Source: Nitrospirales bacterium
GTDB taxonomy: Bacteria; Nitrospirota; Nitrospiria; Nitrospirales; UBA2166
DNA: 6,121 nt
NCBI GenBank assembly: GCA_029261375.1
Contig: JAJDBL010000394.1
Coordinates: 1 to 6,121 of the forward strand
Direction: 5' to 3'
Shown here piece after piece: positions 1-5,222 of this stretch (position 1 is the first letter of the stretch; every line of letters begins with the position of its first letter). Position numbers and translations under genes: made by a program. Under the pieces are notes generated by a model that ran no database searches, was not told the origin of the DNA, and was given only the letters and a program-made list of their open reading frames with translations.

Positions 1-1
1 A

Positions 2-1780
2 ACCCCAACGGATAACACTGTTCCGCTTCGGCCGGGTGAGTTCGAGAATCTTTCTGACGCGTTGGACTACGCGGCACGTGGTGTGACGGGATGTAACTTC
101 TATACTGGCAAGGGTGAACTCTCCGCCGTGCTTCCTTACGCCGAGTTGCGGGACGATGCACAAACGTTAGCTCGACGCCTCCATGGCCTTGGGCTCACGC
201 GTGGTGCACGTGTGGCGTTGCTTGCCGATACTGATCCAGACTTTATGCGTTTTTTCTTCTCATGCCAGTACGCGGGTTTGGTTCCCGTTCCTCTTCCTGC
301 ATCAATTCACTTAGCGAGTCGCTCGGTCTACGTCGAGCAGCTTCGATCGCTGCTCGTGAACTGTCAGGCATCTATCGCCGTCGTCCCACCGGGGTTCGTT
401 TCATTTCTGACGGAAGCCGCGGAAGGTTTAGATCTACGGTTCGTTGGAAGTCCTGAAGCGTTTAACAAATTGCCGGAAGAAACCGTGGGTTTACGCGCTC
501 TCGGTTCGGATGAGCTCGCGTATCTCCAGTACACATCCGGCAGCACCCGCTTTCCTCGCGGTGTCATGATTACGCAACAAGCGGCGTTGAATAATCTTTC
601 TGGAATTATCAAGCACGGGTTAGTGGTGCAGCCTGGTGATCGCTGTGTCTCATGGCTCCCATTTTATCAGGATAGGGGTCTTGTGGGTTTCGTGCTTGGC
701 CCGGTTGCGTCACAACTATCCGTTGACTACCTCAGCCCACGGGATTTCGCGATGCGACCGCGACAGTGGCTGGCCTTGATTGCGAAGAACAAAGCGACGA
801 TCTCGTTTAGTCCGACGTTTGGATACGAGCTGTGCGCGCGGCGGGTGCGTGACGAAGATACCGCAGGCTTTGATCTGCGAAGTTGGCGAATTGCGGGTGC
901 GGGTGCAGAGATGATTCGTCACGAGTCGTTAACGCATTTTGCGAATGCCCTCCACGGGACAGGATTTAGTCCGAATGCATTCATGGCCTGTTATGGGATG
1001 GCAGAATGCTCTCTTGGAGTCAGCTTTGCCCCGCTTTTTCGAGGGCTCGATGTTGATCGTATCGACGGTGATACGCTCTCGGAGCGACAATTAGCTCTGC
1101 CCGTTGATACTGCCTACGTGGGCGATGTCCATGCGCGAGTCAGCGAATTCGTCAATTGTGGACAACCCCTCCCTGAATACGATATTGAAATTCGAGATGA
1201 CTGCGGGCGCGCGTTGGCTGATCGCGAATGCGGAACCATATTTTTACGCGGGCCAAGCATCATGACGAGCTATTTTAACGACGTGGAAGCGACGCGCGAG
1301 GTCTTATCGCCAGACGGGTGGTTGAATACCGGAGATATTGGGTATCGCGTCAAGGAGCAGCTCTTCATCACCGGTCGCATTAAGGATTTGATCATTATCA
1401 GCGGTCGAAATATTTGGCCGCAGGATTTAGAGTATCTCGCTGAACAGCAGCCTGAGGTGAGGACCGGAGATGCTTCCGCGTTTTCAGTTTCTGGCCGCGA
1501 TGGTCAGGAGTTGGCTGTCATGGTTGTCCAGTGTGGTGAGTTTAATGGCGTCGCGGGTGGTAATCTTGTTCAGCGTCTGCAGGGCATGATTCGCGAGGAA
1601 CTTGGTATTGCTTGTCATATAGAATTAGCTCGTCCGCATACCTTGCCGCGTACCTCGTCCGGCAAGCTCTCTCGTTCAAGAACGCGGCAGGATTTTCTCG
1701 CAGGCCGTGATCGACCTCGTCAGGATGATGCCGAACGCGCCTCTCACGTCTCTGCAACCGGTATTCGCGCAACAGGGTAA
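2..1780 (+). CDS. aasR: Fatty acyl-AMP ligase / acyl-ACP synthetase (5' end outside window)
   Basis: An ANL-superfamily adenylating enzyme that activates a free fatty acid as acyl-AMP; here it probably loads the acyl group on the ACP encoded two genes downstream. The frame is open to the window edge and FAAL-like sequence (LSDALDYAARGVTG) runs through the TTG at 62, so that TTG is not the start and the true start lies upstream. Numbering from codon 62: P-loop YTSGST 157-162, A4-region SWLPFYQDRGL 197-207, SFSPTFGYELCARR 248-261, A5 YGMAECS 311-317, A7 TGDIG 423-427, GRIKDLIIISGRNIWP 438-453 and the A10 catalytic lysine K535 in RTSSGKLSR. The long FAAL-type segment between A5 and NCGQPLP (365-371) is present. 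The A4 motif is unusual: families normally show HDMGL. The last ~25 residues are a charged tail without a recognised domain. The next gene follows after 16 bp. Membership of the FAAL family is firm; assignment as the ceramide-pathway AasR rests on context. Confidence 0.88.
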   Translation, partial: TPTDNTVPLRPGEFENLSDALDYAARGVTGCNFYTGKGELSAVLPYAELRDDAQTLARRLHGLGLTRGARVALLADTDPDFMRFFFSCQYAGLVPVPLPASIHLASRSVYVEQLRSLLVNCQASIAVVPPGFVSFLTEAAEGLDLRFVGSPEAFNKLPEETVGLRALGSDELAYLQYTSGSTRFPRGVMITQQAALNNLSGIIKHGLVVQPGDRCVSWLPFYQDRGLVGFVLGPVASQLSVDYLSPRDFAMRPRQWLALIAKNKATISFSPTFGYELCARRVRDEDTAGFDLRSWRIAGAGAEMIRHESLTHFANALHGTGFSPNAFMACYGMAECSLGVSFAPLFRGLDVDRIDGDTLSERQLALPVDTAYVGDVHARVSEFVNCGQPLPEYDIEIRDDCGRALADRECGTIFLRGPSIMTSYFNDVEATREVLSPDGWLNTGDIGYRVKEQLFITGRIKDLIIISGRNIWPQDLEYLAEQQPEVRTGDASAFSVSGRDGQELAVMVVQCGEFNGVAGGNLVQRLQGMIREELGIACHIELARPHTLPRTSSGKLSRSRTRQDFLAGRDRPRQDDAERASHVSATGIRATG

Positions 1781-1796
1781 TCGTTAGTCCTGTGCT

Positions 1797-2783
1797 ATGT
1801 CCCGTACCGTCGCTCTGACTGGGGCCACGGGGTTTGTCGGTAGCGCTCTCGCGCGGCGATTGCATTCAGCAGGGTGGATCATTCGTGCCCTGATCCGCTC
1901 TCCCGCATCTCCACCAGTCATACTTTCAGACATTCCAATTCAGTGGATCTCAGGCGATCTTCACGACTCTCAAAGTCTCACTCGTCTAGTTGACGGCGCG
2001 GATGATGTGGTACACTGCGCCGGTTTGGTCCAAGGTGTGTCTTTGGAGCACTTTTTGGCTGTGAATGCTGATGGCGTGGAACGTCTCGCGCGGGCTGCAT
2101 GTGGTCTGAGCCGGTTGCCGCGATTCTTACTGGTGTCTTCGCTGGCAGCTCGAGAGCCAAACATTTCTCCATATGCCGCGAGTAAACGTCAGGGGGAGAC
2201 GGTCCTGGCTTCGATAGCTCAGGGCATGGGTTGGGTGATCGTTCGACCACCACCTGTGTATGGTCCTGGTGATCGCGCGCTGTGGCCGCTTTTTAACCTA
2301 ATGGGGAAAGGCATTGCCCCGAAACTTGGAGGTGATGCCGCACGGTTTTCGTTGATTTTTATCGATGATCTTGCCGAAGCTATTGTGATGTGTCTAGCGT
2401 GCGATGTCGAGAGAGGGACAGTGTTTGAAGTGCATGATGGCCATCTGCACGGGTATCGTTGGGATGATGTGATCGATACGATACGTGAGGTCTGTGAATG
2501 CTCTGTGTTCCGCTTCTCGATGCCAGAATATGCGTTGCACGTTGCAGCCGCAATTAATATCATAGCGTCGCGTATGACCGGGTCTCAACCGATGCTGACA
2601 CATGGGAAAGTTCGTGAACTTCGCCACCATGACTGGGTATGCGATAATGCAGTTGTTCAGAATATGACTGCTTGGCGACCGCTGGTGTCGCTGCCGGAAG
2701 GTCTTCGGCGAACATTTCATTCCCGAAGTCCCGCGTCGGTATCTCCGCCCCCTTCCTCAACACCTCTTGGTCCCGCTTCATAA
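1797..2783 (+). CDS. cerR: Extended SDR, NAD(P)-dependent epimerase/reductase family; probable ceramide reductase CerR
   Basis: A 328-residue extended short-chain dehydrogenase/reductase. The nucleotide-binding TGATGFVG is at residues 8-15, GDLHD at 53-57, the VVHCAGLV strand at 71-78, a catalytic-type Ser in LLVSSLA (114/115), and YAASK with Y126 and K130; RPPPVYGPGD follows at 150-159, typical of UDP-sugar epimerase and 3-beta-HSD-like members. The complete catalytic set implies an active oxidoreductase. In Caulobacter the homologous gene next to acpR and spt is thought to reduce the 3-oxo group of ceramide; the same role is inferred here only from gene order. A hydrophobic helix near 245-258 might touch the membrane. 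The C-terminal 20 residues are Ser/Pro-rich and look unstructured. The ATG lies 16 bp after the ligase stop with no clear Shine-Dalgarno, and the stop is 5 bp before the ACP start. Alternatives: a sugar epimerase or a 3-ketosphinganine reductase. Confidence 0.83.
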   Translation: MSRTVALTGATGFVGSALARRLHSAGWIIRALIRSPASPPVILSDIPIQWISGDLHDSQSLTRLVDGADDVVHCAGLVQGVSLEHFLAVNADGVERLARAACGLSRLPRFLLVSSLAAREPNISPYAASKRQGETVLASIAQGMGWVIVRPPPVYGPGDRALWPLFNLMGKGIAPKLGGDAARFSLIFIDDLAEAIVMCLACDVERGTVFEVHDGHLHGYRWDDVIDTIREVCECSVFRFSMPEYALHVAAAINIIASRMTGSQPMLTHGKVRELRHHDWVCDNAVVQNMTAWRPLVSLPEGLRRTFHSRSPASVSPPPSSTPLGPAS

Positions 2784-2788
2784 CGCCT

Positions 2789-3037
2789 ATGAAAAACTAT
2801 GAAGAGATTGTGACGGAGCTCTATACGATTCTGAAACCGTATATGAAGAAGGAGCGGGTGCTCGATGAGACGACCGAATTAGTCGCAGACATCGGGTTGG
2901 ACTCGTTACAAGTTATGCAGATATTGCTTGAAGTTGAAGACCGATTTGATATCTCAATTCCCCTGAACATTATTCCTGATGTCCGCACGGTCAAAGATTT
3001 TGCTCAACAACTTGAACTCCTCACCAAGTCGTCATAA
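2789..3037 (+). CDS. acpR: Dedicated acyl carrier protein
   Basis: An 82-residue acyl carrier protein that would carry the activated acyl chain as a thioester on 4'-phosphopantetheine. The attachment site is DIGLDSLQVM with Ser39; the helix II sequence LQVMQILLEVEDRFDISIP and a closing TVKDFAQQLE helix are typical of the fold. The start was set at the ATG at 2789 because the fold begins there and it sits 5 bp after the preceding stop; the in-frame upstream extension to 2672 only overlaps the SDR gene and encodes non-ACP sequence. No clear ribosome site precedes it, suggesting translational coupling. The stop overlaps the SPT start by one base (TAATG). After the motif it reads PLNIIPDV rather than the acidic stretch common in AcpP, fitting a specialised ACP rather than the housekeeping fatty acid carrier. 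Inferred partners: the ligase upstream and SPT downstream. Confidence 0.93.
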   Translation: MKNYEEIVTELYTILKPYMKKERVLDETTELVADIGLDSLQVMQILLEVEDRFDISIPLNIIPDVRTVKDFAQQLELLTKSS

Positions 3038-4209
3038 TGCCCCTGTTTCAGAAGTTTGAGGCACTTTCTCAAGCGAGGAAGGCTCTGCTTGCAAGCGGGG
3101 CTGATCCGTTTAATGTTGTGCTCGATCGGATGATCTCCTCTACTGAGGCGATCGTCAACGGTCGCAATATGATACTTGCCGGAACGAATAATTATCTCGG
3201 ACTGACGTTTCATCCGGAGTGCATCGACGCTGCGCGTGTTGCACTCGAGGAGCAGGGGACCGGCACGACAGGGTCACGGATGGCGAACGGCACATTTGCC
3301 GGTCATGTTGCCTTAGAGCGAGAACTCGCAGATTTTTATCAGGTGGGATCAGCGATTGTTTTTTCGACCGGTTACCTGGCGAACCTCGGTGTATTATCTA
3401 CGTTGGCTGGACCGGACGACGTCATTCTCCTCGATGCAGATTGCCATGCGAGTATCTATGACGGGTGTCGTATGGGAGAAGCGGAGGTCATCCGGTTTCG
3501 ACATAACGATCCGACGGATCTCGACAAGCGGCTACGGAGACTCGGTGAGCGTGCGACGCGCACGCTGATTCTTGTCGAAGGGATTTATAGCATGCTTGGC
3601 GATCGCGCTCCGCTTGCGGACATCGCAGCAATAAAGGATCGGTATGGTGCCTGCTTAGTCGTTGATGAGGCCCATTCACTTGGCGTGCTCGGAGAGCATG
3701 GTCGTGGGTTGGCAGAAGAGGTTGGTGTCGAGAAAAGCGTTGACCTTATCGTTGGAACATTTAGCAAGAGTCTAGGCGCGACTGGAGGCTTTTGCGTGAG
3801 CCGGCGTCCAGAACTCGATCTGATCCGGTATGCGAGCCGGCCCTATATCTTTACCGCGTCACCGTCGCCTTCTGTGGTCGCATCTACCCGGGCAGCCCTT
3901 CACATCTTGAGTACCCAGCCCCAACTCCGTCATCGGCTCTGGAAGAGTGCCGAGTATCTATATCAACGTCTCAAAGATATGGGCTTTGCGCTTGGTCCTG
4001 AACCAAGTCCGGTGATTGCTGCGTTGGTCGAGACAAAAGAAGGCGGAATTGCTCTCTGGAATCAGCTCGTGGAACAAGGGGTCTATGTCAATCTCATCCT
4101 CCCTCCGGCCGCTCCGAACGGGGGGTGTTTACTCCGTTGTAGCGTGAGTGCTGGGCACACCGACGCACAGTTGGAGACAATTTGCCAAGCGTTTGCGTCC
4201 TTGAGTTGA
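3037..4209 (+). CDS. spt: Serine palmitoyltransferase (alpha-oxoamine synthase, PLP-dependent)
   Basis: A 390-residue soluble PLP enzyme of the alpha-oxoamine synthase family, predicted to condense L-serine with a long-chain acyl thioester, releasing CO2 and giving 3-ketosphinganine, the first step of sphingolipid synthesis. Visible marks: TNNYLGL 50-56, TGSRMANGTFAGH 78-90, the PLP-stacking His in DADCHASIYDG (H137), VEGIYSMLGD 180-189, DEAHSLGVLG with D210 and H213, the Schiff-base lysine K244 in GTFSKSLGATGGF, RPYIFTASPSPSVVAS 268-283, and LPPAAPNGGCLLRCS 355-369 with R367. The TGSRMANGT, YSMLGD and FSKS wording favours SPT over BioF or KBL. Where the Sphingomonas enzyme has RPPATP, this one has LPPAAP, so the mobile substrate-binding Arg appears replaced by Leu355. 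Context (ACP overlap, ligase, SDR) fits an acyl-ACP-using SPT as in Caulobacter. An alternative is cysteate acyltransferase of sulfonolipid synthesis, a close homolog. Confidence 0.9.
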   Translation: MPLFQKFEALSQARKALLASGADPFNVVLDRMISSTEAIVNGRNMILAGTNNYLGLTFHPECIDAARVALEEQGTGTTGSRMANGTFAGHVALERELADFYQVGSAIVFSTGYLANLGVLSTLAGPDDVILLDADCHASIYDGCRMGEAEVIRFRHNDPTDLDKRLRRLGERATRTLILVEGIYSMLGDRAPLADIAAIKDRYGACLVVDEAHSLGVLGEHGRGLAEEVGVEKSVDLIVGTFSKSLGATGGFCVSRRPELDLIRYASRPYIFTASPSPSVVASTRAALHILSTQPQLRHRLWKSAEYLYQRLKDMGFALGPEPSPVIAALVETKEGGIALWNQLVEQGVYVNLILPPAAPNGGCLLRCSVSAGHTDAQLETICQAFASLS

Positions 4210-4236
4210 CGTTTCGGTTGAGACGTCTTTCGTTTC
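4208..4236 (+). terminator. Possible weak intrinsic terminator after spt
   Basis: A 7-bp stem with one G-T wobble pairs 4208-4214 with 4221-4227 around a 6-base loop, and is followed by TTTCGTTTC. It begins inside the spt stop codon. The stem is short and the T run is broken by C and G, so it would be a weak terminator at best. Its position at the end of the four-gene operon is the main support. Confidence 0.35.
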
Positions 4237-4272
4237 ATTCCAAGCCAATGACAATGTAGTTGCATCGTATGC

Positions 4273-4288
4273 CGGTGGGCGACCACCG
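4273..4288. other. Perfect 6-bp hairpin with GCGA tetraloop, intergenic
   Basis: CGGTGG at 4273-4278 pairs perfectly with CCACCG at 4283-4288 around a GCGA loop (a GNRA-type tetraloop). It lies between spt and the secreted-protein gene, followed by TTTCG. It may be a transcript-stabilising or terminating hairpin in the 3' end of the operon or the leader of the next gene. The rest of the 4210-4373 gap shows no convincing sigma-70 promoter or small gene. Confidence 0.4.
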
Positions 4289-4360
4289 TTTCGTGCGCGG
4301 CAACATGATCGTTGATGTGCAGTGAGATGGACTGAACGTGTGGATCCGAGTAGGTAAGCG

Positions 4361-4366
4361 AGGAGG
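4361..4366 (+). promoter_or_regulatory. Ribosome binding site deciding a TTG start
   Basis: AGGAGG is a perfect Shine-Dalgarno sequence. It lies 7 bases before the TTG at 4374 (4 bases before the in-frame TTG at 4371), and it falls inside the coding region if the upstream GTG at 4338 were used. It is by far the strongest ribosome site in the window; the operon genes upstream have none that is clear. It therefore supports a TTG start at 4374. Confidence 0.75.
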
Positions 4367-4373
4367 GTTATTG

Positions 4374-5222
4374 TTGGAAGCATCGTCAACACGTGGAAGG
4401 TTCTGGAGTCACGCGGTGGCCGTCTTGTGTTGCCTGATCATCGTTCTCTGCTGTTCTCCCTCTGCCAAGGCGTCCTCTGCAGTGTCCCACCCGGAACGTT
4501 ACTTCCACGCTCCCATTGGGAGTGTGTGGCATTATCAGGGCGTATACAATGAAAGGGAGGTTCAGTTAGTCGCCTCCGCATCGTTTACCAACCGTGCGAT
4601 GGCGGTGAGAACAATGGAGGAGAATAATCGTAACGTGATTGTGTTCACCGAAACGAATGCAGGGAACACTGGTCCGACCGAAAGCCACTATCACGTCAGC
4701 GATGACGGAGTTGTCTATTTTGGGAGTGTGCCGAAGCAACTGTTTGAACAACACTTCGTTCCCTATCATGTCGTGAAATTTCCGCTCGTCTATGGGGAGA
4801 CTTATCAGCAGTTCCAGATCACGGACCGGAACTTTTTCCAGGACCTTGATGGGGATGGCGTCAATGAACACGCTGATGCGCGCGCTCAAGTGACCGTGGC
4901 ACCGCTAGGGACTGTTTCTGTTCCAGCCGGTAGTTTTAGTGACGTCTTGATACTCGTGGCGAAAATGGAGATCATTGTGACCATGTCCTCGACCGGCGAA
5001 ACGATTGTGACGAGGGATCAACTGACTAGCTGGTTCGCACCGGAAGTTGGTCTTGTGAAATACACTGAGACCTTAGCAGTCCCGATCATGGGCACGTTTA
5101 CGCAACGTACGACGGTCATCACCGAAGAATTGGAGACGTTTACCCTCTCGACCCCCGCCGCTGGTCCAAGCATATCTTCTGGTGCGGGCACGATTCGACC
5201 TATCGTGAACGCGCGCCCCTAA
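4374..5222 (+). CDS. Secreted protein of unknown function with signal peptide and DxDxDG loop
   Basis: A predicted exported protein of 282 residues from the TTG start chosen by the perfect AGGAGG seven bases upstream; a GTG at 4338 would add 12 residues but has no ribosome site. The N-terminus is a Sec signal peptide: Arg at 8, hydrophobic core VAVLCCLIIVLCC at 15-27 and an AKA cleavage site near 31-33. No lipobox fits (the residue before Cys is Leu). The mature part is rich in alternating hydrophobic residues, suggesting beta-strands. It holds DLDGDGVNEHAD at 157-168, a DxDxDG calcium-loop-like motif, then VSVPAGSFSDVLIL (181-194) and TSWFAPEVGLVKYTET (218-233), a wording I associate with periplasmic/secreted beta-rich proteins of the TapB/DUF3108-like kind; that link is weak. 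The last ~25 residues are Ser/Pro/Gly-rich. It is separated from spt by 164 bp and possible hairpins, so it is probably its own unit. Its stop overlaps the bioF stop. Confidence 0.82.
   Translation: MEASSTRGRFWSHAVAVLCCLIIVLCCSPSAKASSAVSHPERYFHAPIGSVWHYQGVYNEREVQLVASASFTNRAMAVRTMEENNRNVIVFTETNAGNTGPTESHYHVSDDGVVYFGSVPKQLFEQHFVPYHVVKFPLVYGETYQQFQITDRNFFQDLDGDGVNEHADARAQVTVAPLGTVSVPAGSFSDVLILVAKMEIIVTMSSTGETIVTRDQLTSWFAPEVGLVKYTETLAVPIMGTFTQRTTVITEELETFTLSTPAAGPSISSGAGTIRPIVNARP

Noticed and set aside
62..64. TTG at 62 as start of the acyl-AMP ligase
   Set aside because: The frame is open to base 2 and the family-like sequence NLSDALDYAARG runs through this codon, so the gene begins before the window.
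1542..1865. Minus-strand 107-codon open frame across the ligase/SDR junction
   Set aside because: It is antisense to the conserved end of the ligase and the Rossmann start of the SDR; its product looks like random charged sequence.
2672..2788. N-terminal extension of the ACP to an ATG at 2672
   Set aside because: It lies wholly within the SDR gene apart from the last bases, adds 39 residues unlike any ACP, and the ATG at 2789 gives a standard 82-residue ACP.
4237..4360. Sigma-70 promoter before the secreted-protein gene (TTGCAT at 4260, TTGATG near 4313)
   Set aside because: Neither has a recognisable -10 element 16-18 bases downstream, so I do not call a promoter.
4396..4476. Lipoprotein signal in the secreted protein
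   Set aside because: The Cys pairs in the hydrophobic core are preceded by Leu or Val rather than Gly, Ala or Ser, so no lipobox; an AKA signal peptidase I site fits better.
4566..4889. Minus-strand 107-codon open frame within the secreted-protein gene
   Set aside because: The plus-strand frame has a signal peptide and ribosome site; the antisense frame has neither and no family resemblance.
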